Below, one piece after another: positions 7,022-16,337 of a stretch of 58,514 nucleotides of DNA (positions are counted from its first letter, which is position 1; every line of letters begins with the position of its first letter). Below the pieces are notes generated by a model. It saw only the letters and a program-made list of their open reading frames with translations. It ran no database searches and had not been told where the DNA came from. Origin of the DNA: Kovacikia minuta CCNUW1 (GTDB lineage Bacteria; Cyanobacteriota; Cyanobacteriia; Leptolyngbyales; Leptolyngbyaceae); NCBI RefSeq assembly GCF_020091585.1, contig NZ_CP083584.1, forward strand, positions 1-58,514, read 5' to 3'. The position numbers and the translations under genes are program-made.

Positions 7022-9841
7022 ATGCTAGAGCGGATGAAGAGCGAAAAGCAGACACGCATTGAGCTAATTGATCAACTGCTGGCGCAATCGGGTTGGAACG
7101 TCAAAGACCCCACGCAGGTCGTAGAGGAATTTGACATTCTGACCGCTCAGTCTGCAAGAGTTGCTGAACCGCCAGTTTCTTACAAGGGTCACCAATTCAG
7201 CGATTATGTGTTACTTGGCAAAGATGGCAAGCCCCTAGCCGTTGTCGAAGCCAAAAAATCCAGTAAAGATGCCGCGATCGGTCGCGAACAAGCCAAGCAA
7301 TATTGCTACAACATTCAGCAACAACTGGGCGGCGATCTACCGTTTTGCTTTTACACCAACGGTCATGATATCTACTTTTGGGATTTGGACAACTATCCGC
7401 CTCGTAAGGTTCTTGGCTTTCCCACTCGTGATGATCTGGAACGGTTCCAATACATCCGCCGGAATAAGAAGCCCCTCACCCAGGAGCTTATCAATACAGA
7501 CATTGCAGGTCGCGACTACCAGATTCGGGCTATCCGTTCAGTACTGGAAAGTATTGACCAGAAGAAACGCGATTTCCTGCTAGTGATGGCTACGGGCACT
7601 GGGAAGACCCGTACCTGCATTGCTCTGGTCGATGCATTGATGCGCGCTGGTCATGCCGAAAAGGTGCTGTTTCTGGTCGATCGCATTGCGTTGCGGGAGC
7701 AAGCCCTAGCTGCTTTTAAGGAACATCTGCCCCATGAACCGCGCTGGCCCAAAGTAGGGGAAAAGCTGATCGCCAAAGACCGTCGCATCTATATTTCGAC
7801 CTATCCCACCATGCTCAACATCATTCGGGATGAGTTACAGCCGCTTTCATCCCATTTTTTTGATCTCATTGTGGTGGATGAAAGCCATCGCTCTATCTAC
7901 AACACTTATAAGGAAGTCCTCGACTATTTCAAAACCATTACCCTCGGATTGACAGCTACCCCGACCGATGTCATTGACCACAACACTTTCCAGCTATTCC
8001 ATTGCGAAGATGGGCTCCCCACCTTTGCCTACACCTTTGAGCAGGCGATCAATCATGTGCCGCCTTACCTGTGTAATTTTCAGGTGATGAAGATTCAGAC
8101 CCGGTTCCAAATGGAGGGAATTAGCAAGCGCACGATCTCACTGGAAGACCAGAAAAAGCTGCTGTTGGAAGGAAAAGATGTCGAAGAGATCAATTTTGAA
8201 GGTTCCCAACTGGAAAAGCAGGTGATCAACAAAGGCACCAACACCCTGATCGTCAAAGAATTTATGGAGGAGTGCATCAAGGACCCCAATGGTGTGCTGC
8301 CCGGCAAGACCATCTTTTTCTGCTCCTCCAAAGCCCATGCTCGACGCATCGAAGAGATCTTTAACCAGCTCTATCCTCAGTACAAAGGCGAATTGGCCAA
8401 GGTGATGGTCTCTGAAGACCCTCGGGTCTACGGTAAAGGTGGTCTGCTGGACCAGTTCACTAACAACGATATGCCCCGCATTGCCATCAGTGTGGACATG
8501 CTCGATACAGGCATCGACGTGCGCGAAATCGTCAATCTGGTGTTTGCCAAGCCAGTCTACTCCTACACCAAGTTCTGGCAGATGATCGGGCGTGGCACCC
8601 GTTTGCTGGAGACCCGCAAACCCAAGCCCTGGTGTCCTGATAAAGATGTCTTCCTGATCCTGGATTGTTGGGACAATTTTGAATATTTCAAGCTCCAGCC
8701 CAAAGGGAAGGAGTTGCAGCCCCAGTTGCCCTTGCCAGTTCAGTTGGTGGGGCTGCGCCTCGATAAGCTCGAAAAGGCGATCGACTTGGGCCGTGACTCA
8801 ATCGTCGAGCGGGAAATCACCAAGTTGCGCCAGCAGATTGCCGAACTGCCCAATAGCTCGGTCGTCATCAAGGAAGCCGCTGCTGCCCTAGCCTGTCTCG
8901 ACGAGGAAAACTTCTGGATCACGCTGAATCACCAGAAGCTGGAGTTTCTGCGTACTGAAATCAAGCCACTCTTTCGCACAGTGTCTGAAGCTGATTTCAA
9001 GGCTATGCGCTTTGAGCGAGACCTGTTGGAATACTCCCTGTCCCAACTCAGCGATGAAACGGCAAAGGCGGAAACCCTGAAGGAAGGCATTATCGAGCAG
9101 ATTAGCGAACTGCCACTTTCGGTCAACTTCGTTCAAGCCGAGGAAGAGTTAATCCGGGCAGTCCAAACCAATCGCTACTGGGCTAAGAGCGATGAAAGCG
9201 AGCTGGAAAACGCCCTCGATGAGTTGAATACGCGCCTTGGTCCGCTAATGAAGTTTCGTGAACAGACAGCGGCTTCTGGTCCGGTCTACCTGGATCTGAC
9301 CGATACGCTGTACAACAAGGAAAGGGTGGAATTTGGTCCCCAACATGAATCAGTCAGCATTAGCCGCTACCGGGAGATGGTAGAAGCCCTGATTGCCGAG
9401 CTGACTGAGCACAACCCGGTACTGATCAAGATCAAGAATGGTGAAGCGATCGCCCCGGAGGAAGCCGAGGCGCTGGCTGAGCAGCTCCACGCCGAACACC
9501 CGCACATCACCGAAGACTTGTTGCGCCAGGTGTATAAGAACCGCAAGGCGCAGTTCATTCAGTTTATCCGCCACATCCTTGGCATCGCAATCCTGAAGAG
9601 CTTCCCGGAAACGGTCAGCGAAGCTTTCGATCAGTTTATCCAGCAGCACAGTAACCTGAGCAGCCGTCAACTGGAGTTTCTCAACCTGCTGAGGGGTTTT
9701 ATCATCGATCGCGAGAAAGTAGAGAAGAAGGACCTGATCAACGCTCCGTTTACGGTAATTCATCCCCAGGGCATCCGAGGTGTCTTCAGCCCCGCAGAGA
9801 TTAACGAAATTCTACAGCTCACCGAACGGCTGGCGGCTTGA
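7022..9841 (+). CDS. hsdR: Type I restriction enzyme, R (motor/nuclease) subunit
   Basis: A 939-aa HsdR. It translocates DNA using ATP and cuts when the complex stalls. The N-terminal nuclease domain shows a PD-(D/E)xK core (DYVLLGKDGKPLAVVEAKKS, D61, E76, K78). The SF2 helicase follows: Walker A ATGTGKT (about 189-195), DESH box (about 285), LGLTATP (about 309), and the second RecA lobe with DTGIDVREIV and QMIGRGTRL (about 490-525). The C-terminal third is helical and matches the EcoEI-type HsdR tail that docks to the methylase. An ATG 4 bp earlier is out of frame. It leads an operon with hsdM, hsdS, an AAA ATPase and an HNH nuclease. All key residues are present. Confidence 0.95.
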   Translation: MLERMKSEKQTRIELIDQLLAQSGWNVKDPTQVVEEFDILTAQSARVAEPPVSYKGHQFSDYVLLGKDGKPLAVVEAKKSSKDAAIGREQAKQYCYNIQQQLGGDLPFCFYTNGHDIYFWDLDNYPPRKVLGFPTRDDLERFQYIRRNKKPLTQELINTDIAGRDYQIRAIRSVLESIDQKKRDFLLVMATGTGKTRTCIALVDALMRAGHAEKVLFLVDRIALREQALAAFKEHLPHEPRWPKVGEKLIAKDRRIYISTYPTMLNIIRDELQPLSSHFFDLIVVDESHRSIYNTYKEVLDYFKTITLGLTATPTDVIDHNTFQLFHCEDGLPTFAYTFEQAINHVPPYLCNFQVMKIQTRFQMEGISKRTISLEDQKKLLLEGKDVEEINFEGSQLEKQVINKGTNTLIVKEFMEECIKDPNGVLPGKTIFFCSSKAHARRIEEIFNQLYPQYKGELAKVMVSEDPRVYGKGGLLDQFTNNDMPRIAISVDMLDTGIDVREIVNLVFAKPVYSYTKFWQMIGRGTRLLETRKPKPWCPDKDVFLILDCWDNFEYFKLQPKGKELQPQLPLPVQLVGLRLDKLEKAIDLGRDSIVEREITKLRQQIAELPNSSVVIKEAAAALACLDEENFWITLNHQKLEFLRTEIKPLFRTVSEADFKAMRFERDLLEYSLSQLSDETAKAETLKEGIIEQISELPLSVNFVQAEEELIRAVQTNRYWAKSDESELENALDELNTRLGPLMKFREQTAASGPVYLDLTDTLYNKERVEFGPQHESVSISRYREMVEALIAELTEHNPVLIKIKNGEAIAPEEAEALAEQLHAEHPHITEDLLRQVYKNRKAQFIQFIRHILGIAILKSFPETVSEAFDQFIQQHSNLSSRQLEFLNLLRGFIIDREKVEKKDLINAPFTVIHPQGIRGVFSPAEINEILQLTERLAA

Positions 9842-9874
9842 CGACGAGTACCCCAACACCTCAAAATTCAAGCC

Positions 9875-11554
9875 ATGCTGCAAAATAACCCCGAACTTAA
9901 AAGCAAAATCGACCAACTCTGGGACAAGTTTTGGTCAGGTGGAATTTCCAACCCGCTCACGGCGATCGAGCAGATCACCTACCTTCTCTTTATGAAGCGG
10001 GTGGATGAGCTGGATCAGAAAAAGCAGGCCGATGCCGAGTGGACTGGCGAACCCTACACCTCCAAATTTGAAGGCACCTGGATCCCACCCGAATACCGAA
10101 ATCAAGAGAATCCTGAGAAATACGCTATAGGTAAGGGTTCTCTGCGCTGGAGCGAGTTCAGGCGGATGCAGGCTGAAGAAATGCTCCAGCATGTCCAGGG
10201 TAGGGTTTTCCCGTTCCTCAAGGATCTGAATGGGGCTGAGTCCAACTTCTCCCACCACATGAAGAACGCGGTGTTCATCATCCCTAAACCCGGTCTCTTG
10301 GTAGAGGCGGTAAAGACGATCGACGAGATCTTCGAGATCATGGAGCGAGACTCCCAGGAAAAGGGGCAGGCATTTCAGGATATTCAGGGGGATGTTTATG
10401 AAGTGCTGCTCTCGGAGATTGCTACGGCGGGCAAGAATGGACAGTTTCGCACACCCCGCCACATTATCAAGCTGATGGCGGAACTGGTGCAGCCGCAACT
10501 GGGGCACCGCATCGCTGACCCAGCCTGTGGCACGGGGGGCTTTTTGCTGGGCGTTTATCAGTACATTGTTACGCAGCTTGCCATCAGAGCTGGGAAAACT
10601 GATTTACAACCTGATGAGGATGGATTTGTCCGTACCTCAGTGGCAGTGGCACTCACCGAAGATGCTCAGACGATTCTGCAAAATTCTCTCTACGGCTACG
10701 ACATCGACGGCACGATGGTGCGTCTGGGTCTGATGAACCTGATGATGCACGGCATTGATGAGCCCAACATCGACTACAAAGACACCCTGAGCAAGAGCTA
10801 CACCCAAGAGGCTGAGTATGACATCGTCATGGCCAACCCGCCCTTTACTGGCAGCATTGACAAGGGCGACATCAACGAACACCTCTCTATCTCTACCACC
10901 AAGACTGAGTTGCTGTTTGTGGAGAATATCTATCGCCTGCTGAGAAAGGGCGGTACGGCCTGCGTGATTGTGCCGCAAGGGGTGTTGTTTGGTTCTGGTA
11001 AGGCATTCAAGGATCTCCGCAAGCTGCTGGTGGAGCGCTGCGACCTGAAGGCGGTAATCAGCATGCCCAGCGGCGTCTTCAAACCCTACGCCGGGGTTAG
11101 CACGGCTATTCTACTCTTTACTAAGGTCTGGGGGCCAAAAGAGAAGGTCACTCAACCCGCGACTGAACACGTTTGGTTCTACGAAATGAAAAGCGATGGT
11201 TACTCGCTCGATGACAAGCGTGAGAAGCCAAAGGACAAGAAGGACTATGGCGATTTGCAGGATATCGTTGTCAGATATCATGCTCGCAATCCAAAAACGG
11301 ACACTGACCGGATCATTACGGATAGAAACAAATGTTTTATGGTGCCTCTTGCTGATATTGAAGCTGAGGGCTATGACCTCTCTTTAAGCCGGTACAAGGA
11401 GGATGTGTTTGAAGAGGTGCAGTACGAACCACCGGGCATGATTTTGGACAGGCTACTTAAGGCAGAAGTAGGCGAAGCTGATGAAGTAGTCCTCGCTAAA
11501 GTACAAAACGGGATTGTGCAGGAACTCCTAGAGTTGCGGGGGATGATTGGATGA
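9875..11554 (+). CDS. hsdM: Type I DNA methyltransferase, M subunit
   Basis: A 559-aa N6-adenine methyltransferase. The helical HsdM N-domain (about residues 1-150) is followed by the SAM-binding motif I DPACGTGGFLLGVY (about 215) and the catalytic motif IV MANPPFTG (about 320; NPPF). With HsdS it methylates the host's recognition sites; with HsdR added it restricts unmodified DNA. The gene starts 33 bp after hsdR and its TGA overlaps the hsdS ATG (ATGA), so M and S are translationally coupled. The length and motifs are normal, so methylation capacity depends on whether the broken hsdS still works. Confidence 0.95.
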   Translation: MLQNNPELKSKIDQLWDKFWSGGISNPLTAIEQITYLLFMKRVDELDQKKQADAEWTGEPYTSKFEGTWIPPEYRNQENPEKYAIGKGSLRWSEFRRMQAEEMLQHVQGRVFPFLKDLNGAESNFSHHMKNAVFIIPKPGLLVEAVKTIDEIFEIMERDSQEKGQAFQDIQGDVYEVLLSEIATAGKNGQFRTPRHIIKLMAELVQPQLGHRIADPACGTGGFLLGVYQYIVTQLAIRAGKTDLQPDEDGFVRTSVAVALTEDAQTILQNSLYGYDIDGTMVRLGLMNLMMHGIDEPNIDYKDTLSKSYTQEAEYDIVMANPPFTGSIDKGDINEHLSISTTKTELLFVENIYRLLRKGGTACVIVPQGVLFGSGKAFKDLRKLLVERCDLKAVISMPSGVFKPYAGVSTAILLFTKVWGPKEKVTQPATEHVWFYEMKSDGYSLDDKREKPKDKKDYGDLQDIVVRYHARNPKTDTDRIITDRNKCFMVPLADIEAEGYDLSLSRYKEDVFEEVQYEPPGMILDRLLKAEVGEADEVVLAKVQNGIVQELLELRGMIG

Positions 11555-12393
11555 CAACCTCTGATAAAAAAACACTAGGCTCTGTTATCTCCATAACGAA
11601 AGGGAAAAAGCATTCCATTGTTGATTCTGCATCGCCCACCTCAAAAAGATTAATTGGGATCGATGACCTTAGGAACGATAATCTTATTCGTTTTACGGAT
11701 GATAGATCCGGCACCGAAGCTGTTCCCGATGATGTTCTGATTGCGTGGGATGGTGCCAATGCAGGTACCGTAGGATTTGGCAAATCCGGTTACATAGGTA
11801 GTACTATTGCGCGACTGAGACCGAAAGAAAAAGGTAAGTTTTACACCCCGTTTTTAGGGCTGCTGCTTCAATCCAAATTTAGTTACCTGAGACAAACTGC
11901 AACTGGCGCAACCATTCCGCATATTAATCGAAAAGCCTTAGAGGGCATCATTTTGCCGGACATTGATATTAACGACCAAAAGCGGATTGCCTATCTGCTC
12001 GGCAAAGTGGAAGGGACGATCGCCCAGCGCAAAGAACACCTGCAACAACTCGACGACCTGCTCAAAAGCGTCTTTCTGGAGATGTTCGGCGATCCCGTAC
12101 GGAATCCTAAAAATCACAAGATTTCAATTCTGGCTCCTTACATAACACATTTAACAAGTGGTGGTCGTGGGTGGGCTAAATATTATGCTCCTTCGGGAAA
12201 GCGCTTCATTCGTTCTCTAGACGTTCAGATGAATAATATTGGCTCGGATGATGTTGTGTATGTTGATCCGCCGGATAACAAAGAGGCAGAAAGAACAAGA
12301 GTAAAACCAGATGATGTGTTGCTGACGATTACAGGTTCAAAAATTGGAAGAGTTTGCTATGTTCCGAAGAACTTTGAAGAGGCATATAAGTAG
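11551..12393 (+). pseudogene. hsdS: Type I specificity subunit, N-terminal part (interrupted hsdS)
   Basis: HsdS chooses the DNA target through two target-recognition domains joined by conserved helices. This 280-aa piece contains TRD1 (about residues 1-145), the central conserved helix (DQKRIAYLLGKVEGTIAQRK through SVFLEMFGDP, about 145-190) and the first part of TRD2, ending FEEAYK at a stop. The stop lies inside a 120-bp palindromic insertion (12388-12507). Taking the insertion out restores one frame, FEEAY-ISQHVAIIRTR, running into the next entry. The product therefore lacks most of TRD2 and the second conserved helix. A half-HsdS can sometimes dimerise in known systems, but here the break is inside TRD2. 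Confidence 0.85.
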
Positions 12394-12507
12394 CTGGGTG
12401 GAATCAAACGTAGGATGGGTTAGCGGTAGCGTAACCCATGCAGGTGCTGGGTTTCGTGCCTCAACCCAACCTACGCAAGTTTTATATTTAATTAGTCCCA
12501 CCTACTT
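12388..12507. mobile_element. 120-bp MITE-like palindromic element inserted in hsdS
   Basis: The insert begins AAGTAGCTGGGTGG and ends TCCCACCTACTT, imperfect terminal inverted repeats. Inside lies a 67-bp palindrome (CGTAGGATGGGTT at 12409 to AACCCAACCTACG at 12475) and a smaller GGGTTA...TAACCC hairpin. The join sites imply no target-site duplication: exact removal of 120 bp rebuilds the codons ...TAT ATT AGT..., whereas removing one copy of any flanking duplicate would leave a TAG stop. A related palindrome is at 39571-39650. Lack of duplication and the hairpin form recall IS200/IS605-type or REP-type passengers; no transposase for it is in the window. Confidence 0.8.
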
Positions 12508-13251
12508 ATTAGTCAGCATGTAGCAATTATTAGAACTAGGAATATCAACTCAATTTATCTTTCTTTCTATCTATCAATGCCAAATTGTGGTCAGCGTATA
12601 ATTGAAAAACAACAATATGGGCAGGCAAAACCGGGTTTAAATCTTACTCAAATTGGAAATTTTGAGATCCTTGACCCAGACATCAACTTCCAACATCACT
12701 TCGCTGCTATCGTCGAGAAGGTTGAAGGCATCAAATCCCGCTATCAAGAAAGCCTTGCCGATCTGGAAACTCTTTATGGTGCACTGAGCCAAAAAGCCTT
12801 CAAAGGTGAACTGGATCTATCGCGGGTTCCGTTAAGCTCGGAAAGCACGGAAGTAATGGAAGAAGAAAATCACGATACAAGCGAGCAGCAACAAACGACG
12901 AATACGTCGAATCTGCCTGCACCATCAGACCTTGCGGCATTAAAATCAGCCGAGGGGCGCAATGCCATACTCGACCAATGGTTGGCAATTTGGCATGAGC
13001 AACTGAATAACGAGCCTATCCCCGTCCAGCTATTCATGGAAGCAGCTCAGCAACGCCTGTGGGAAATAGCTGATGACGGTGCCCAGCAGCGCTTATGGGA
13101 ACTGACAGAGGACGATACTCTAGAATTGGGTGCAGCAGAGTACGATTACGTCCGAGCATGGATATTTGAGTCGTTGGGTAGGGGGCGCTTGGCACAAACC
13201 TACGATGACGACAAGAATCGCGTTCAACTGAAGGCGGTGAGCAACCGATGA
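12508..13251 (+). pseudogene. hsdS: Type I specificity subunit, C-terminal part with extra domain
   Basis: This segment continues hsdS in frame after the palindromic insertion: ISQHVAIIRTR, the rest of TRD2 (GQAKPGLNLTQIGNFEI), then the second conserved helix (VEGIKSRYQESLADLETLYG...LSQKAFKGELDLSRV). Only an internal ATG at 12577 could start it alone, giving 224 residues. After the normal HsdS end there is an unusual extension of about 130 residues, Gln/Glu-rich and then helical, with a duplicated QQRLWE unit and a winged-helix-like tail (LGRGRLAQTYDDDKNRVQL). This extension may contact the ATPase/HNH pair downstream; that is inference. Confidence 0.8.
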
Positions 13252-13294
13252 CGCGAGGCATCTCTTATTTCACAGCCTTCGGTGTTCTGCATCC

Positions 13295-15181
13295 ATGAAA
13301 CTCCTGCGCCTAAAAATCACTGACCCAAAAGGATTTCGCAGCCTACAATCGGAATTTGAGTATTTCTTTCGCACCGAATGGGAATTGCAGGAAGAGCAGG
13401 ACTTTGCGCCCTTTGTATGCGCCGGACGCAACGGCAGCGGCAAGTCAAACCTGCTGGAGGTGCTGGCCGGGATCTTCTACCATCTGGAGTGTATAGATCT
13501 CGATAAAAAACCGGATAGCTTTGACTATGAGGGGCAAACGAACCCCGATGGATTTCGCAGCGACAAAGCAATCCCAGACGGCTTTGAGATTGAGTATCTT
13601 ACTCAGCTCACGGAAGGCGTCAAAAGCCACTTCGCCACTGAAGATGAACAAGTTCGCATAAAGATTGCTAAATTTCCTGAGCAAGCACCTGAGTGGTTTT
13701 GGTGGAGACCCAATCTTAATGACTGGGACAACTTACCAGAAGTATCTGTACCTCGTGACCTGCGGAAAGAGTTGTTGCCAGAATTTATCCTGGGGTACTC
13801 CTCCGGCGAAAATGAAATTCTCAGCCTGCCATTTTTCAAAATGCGCTTTGTCCAATTTGACGAATATTGGGAAACGTTGAAAAAGCAGACAGATTATCCT
13901 GGCAGACCAGAATCCCGTATGGTCTATCTCGATAGCGGTTTCAGTCAGGCAATTCTACTCTGCAACCTACTATTTCAAGATGAAGCGACTCTAAGACGAT
14001 TCTGGGAAGATATCGGTATCGAGGGCTTGCGCGAGTTTCGCATCGTCATCAAGCGCAGCTTTGAATTAGACATCACCCAAATACCCGCCTTTGGGGGCCA
14101 GAACGAAGGCCTACAGCAGTCGATTGAGGAAATTGTCCGAAACCATCCGGCTCTTGATCCGGTTGAGGATGAAGTTGGCGGCGATTGCTACCGGGTCAAC
14201 GTGGTGCAACTACTCGACGGTGATGATTCTGACGGTGATGATTCCGACGGCAATGACCTTGGCAGCGAGAACTCTGACAGCAAGAAATCTAAGAAATCTG
14301 ACAAAATTATTGCCCGTTTCAAACGCTGCGCCACCTGCTGGTTTCTCGATCCAGCCACCGATACTCTCTACCTGGACTACTACGTCAACGAAGCCACCCG
14401 GCAAGCCTTCCGAGAAAACTTCAGTTTTGAGGTCAATCGCTCCCCCATTGAGTTATTCCAGGCATTTCAGGTTCTGTTGACGCTCAACCTCTACGCGGTC
14501 AGTGACTCGTTGAAGGCCGACCTCTATCAATCCGATAGTCTCTATGTCAGTGATAACGTCCCCACCCTTGCCGCCGATGACCGCATCATCCGCTTCAAAA
14601 ATTTCTGGCTCACTAAGACAGATGTGCCAGAGCCAGTGCTGCTGAAATCCTTCTCCGATGGTGAACATCAGCTATTGCACACCCTGGGGCTTTGCCTGCT
14701 GTTCAAGAACACCAACAGCCTGTTTCTGCTGGATGAGCCGGAAACCCACTTTAACCCAGACTGGCGTGCCAACTTCATCACTCGCTTATACCAGAGTTTC
14801 GAGGGTGTAGATAGCCAGGAAGATAACCAGAAAAATAACCAGGAAATGCTCATCACTACCCATACGCCTTTTCTAATCTCCGACAGCAAGCCGGAAAAAG
14901 TGCTGGTGTTTCAAAAGGATGATGGCGTTGTGTCAGTCAGTCACCCTGAATACAACACGTTTGGCGCTTCCATCAACAAGATCACGATGAACACCTTCGA
15001 TAAGCGTGAAACGATCGGTGGTCATGCTCAGGACATCCTGGAACGCTTTAGAGAGAGAGCAAATAATGCCAACGGGAACAAAGAACAGCTTATTGCTGAG
15101 ATCAACCAGCAACTGGGCGATTCAGTTGAGAAGATGCTGCTTATTAAGACCATCCTCGACAGCATGGAGGCTCAGGGTTGA
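13295..15181 (+). CDS. Restriction-system-associated AAA/ABC-type ATPase (PtuA-like)
   Basis: A 628-aa SMC/ABC-type ATPase: Walker A CAGRNGSGKSN (about residues 42-52), signature-like SFSDGEHQLLHTLGL (about 452-466), Walker B FLLDEPETHFNPDW (about 476-489) and the H-switch LITTHTPFLIS (about 518-528). An Asp/Ser/Lys-rich low-complexity insert (GDDSDGDDSDGNDLG region, about 308-332) interrupts the middle. It begins 43 bp after hsdS and its stop overlaps the ATG of an HNH nuclease gene (TGATG). An ATPase paired with an HNH protein is the Septu (PtuA-PtuB) layout, and ATPases of this class are known as companions of type I restriction operons. It probably senses invader DNA and gates the nuclease. 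Confidence 0.85.
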   Translation: MKLLRLKITDPKGFRSLQSEFEYFFRTEWELQEEQDFAPFVCAGRNGSGKSNLLEVLAGIFYHLECIDLDKKPDSFDYEGQTNPDGFRSDKAIPDGFEIEYLTQLTEGVKSHFATEDEQVRIKIAKFPEQAPEWFWWRPNLNDWDNLPEVSVPRDLRKELLPEFILGYSSGENEILSLPFFKMRFVQFDEYWETLKKQTDYPGRPESRMVYLDSGFSQAILLCNLLFQDEATLRRFWEDIGIEGLREFRIVIKRSFELDITQIPAFGGQNEGLQQSIEEIVRNHPALDPVEDEVGGDCYRVNVVQLLDGDDSDGDDSDGNDLGSENSDSKKSKKSDKIIARFKRCATCWFLDPATDTLYLDYYVNEATRQAFRENFSFEVNRSPIELFQAFQVLLTLNLYAVSDSLKADLYQSDSLYVSDNVPTLAADDRIIRFKNFWLTKTDVPEPVLLKSFSDGEHQLLHTLGLCLLFKNTNSLFLLDEPETHFNPDWRANFITRLYQSFEGVDSQEDNQKNNQEMLITTHTPFLISDSKPEKVLVFQKDDGVVSVSHPEYNTFGASINKITMNTFDKRETIGGHAQDILERFRERANNANGNKEQLIAEINQQLGDSVEKMLLIKTILDSMEAQG

Positions 15182-16263
15182 TGCTGTTCTCGTATCAATA
15201 TGTGCCCCACCAAATGGAGAAGATGCAGGAATTTATTGACTTCATCTTCTTTGACGTATGGTGCAAGGCACCTGAAGGTTTACCTTTCAGCCTTGACCTT
15301 TTCAATGGCAATGCCGAACTAAAAGAAGTGATGGAAGCCTTTCATTACTCTGATGCAAAAGGAGCGGACTTCTTTAACGGTCATGTCGAATGCATTTATG
15401 GCTTATTTGCCCCATTGACACCTATTGAGATCGACAAGTTCCAACAGTGGTACAAAGCTAATAATGACATTGAAAAAGTCTGTGGCAATGATCCAGCCGT
15501 TCATATCGCACGCTATGCCGATATTGAAGCTACTTACCCAGATTTGAGCGAACAGCTTGCTTTATTCTTCAAAGGGCTTTATTCCGATAAACTTTTGGGA
15601 CTCAAAGCACTACGAGAAAAAATCGGTCAAATCGATGATCACTACGATCAATTTATGGGAACCAACAAGGAGGGGAAATGCCCATTTTGCGGCATTTCTG
15701 ATATGCTCGGGGTCTATCACACCAAACGGGAAGCCTATGACCACTACCTACCCAAAGGACTTTACCCGTTTAACTCAATCAACTTCCGTAATCTTGTCCC
15801 AGCTTGTCACCACTGCAACAGTAGCTACAAATTAGAAAAAGATCCATCTTTCACGCCCAAAGACCGACTTAGAAAGATCCGCCGCCGAAAAGCCCTCTAC
15901 CCCTACTCTTCTCCTACCCACAAAATTGAGATTTCAATCGATCTAAGGGGGGCGAATGTTGACCATCTTACTCCCTCAGACATCCAACTCATCTTTGGGC
16001 CAAGTGCCCTCGCTGAGGAGATTGAAACTTGGAAGGATGTTTACGGCATTGAGGAACGCTTCAAGGCAAAATGCTGTCACAATGACGCAAAGGACTGGCT
16101 GGAACAGATTAGAATTTTGCATGATTTGGGCAAGCTACCGGAAGAATCACTCGCGATGGTACGACAGCAGTCCGAAAAAGATCCAATTGCGAATAGCAAC
16201 TTCTTGAAAATTGCCTTTCTTGAGGGATGTTATCGTACTGGAATATGGAATAGTGCGAAGTAG
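15178..16263 (+). CDS. HNH endonuclease (PtuB-like)
   Basis: A 361-aa protein with a treble-clef HNH core: zinc ligands CPFC (about residue 168) and CHHC (about 209), with the catalytic YDHYLPKG between them (D-H, about 186-187) and N-x-x-x-K after (NSSYKLEKDP). The flanking helical regions have no recognised motif. Its start codon overlaps the stop of the ATPase gene, so the two are translationally coupled and very likely act as a complex. In Septu systems the HNH partner is the DNA-cutting effector. It is the last gene of the hsd operon and converges on parB. All metal-binding residues are intact. Confidence 0.85.
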   Translation: MMLFSYQYVPHQMEKMQEFIDFIFFDVWCKAPEGLPFSLDLFNGNAELKEVMEAFHYSDAKGADFFNGHVECIYGLFAPLTPIEIDKFQQWYKANNDIEKVCGNDPAVHIARYADIEATYPDLSEQLALFFKGLYSDKLLGLKALREKIGQIDDHYDQFMGTNKEGKCPFCGISDMLGVYHTKREAYDHYLPKGLYPFNSINFRNLVPACHHCNSSYKLEKDPSFTPKDRLRKIRRRKALYPYSSPTHKIEISIDLRGANVDHLTPSDIQLIFGPSALAEEIETWKDVYGIEERFKAKCCHNDAKDWLEQIRILHDLGKLPEESLAMVRQQSEKDPIANSNFLKIAFLEGCYRTGIWNSAK

Positions 16264-16337
16264 CGGAATACGTGCCTCCAAAGAATTTAGAAGTGACAGA
16301 AGCTGCGTCTTCATCCTGGAATTTCCTTCCATTTGAA

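Noticed and set aside
16264-16337. Terminator between the HNH gene and parB
   Set aside because: No stem of useful length followed by a T-run could be found on either strand.
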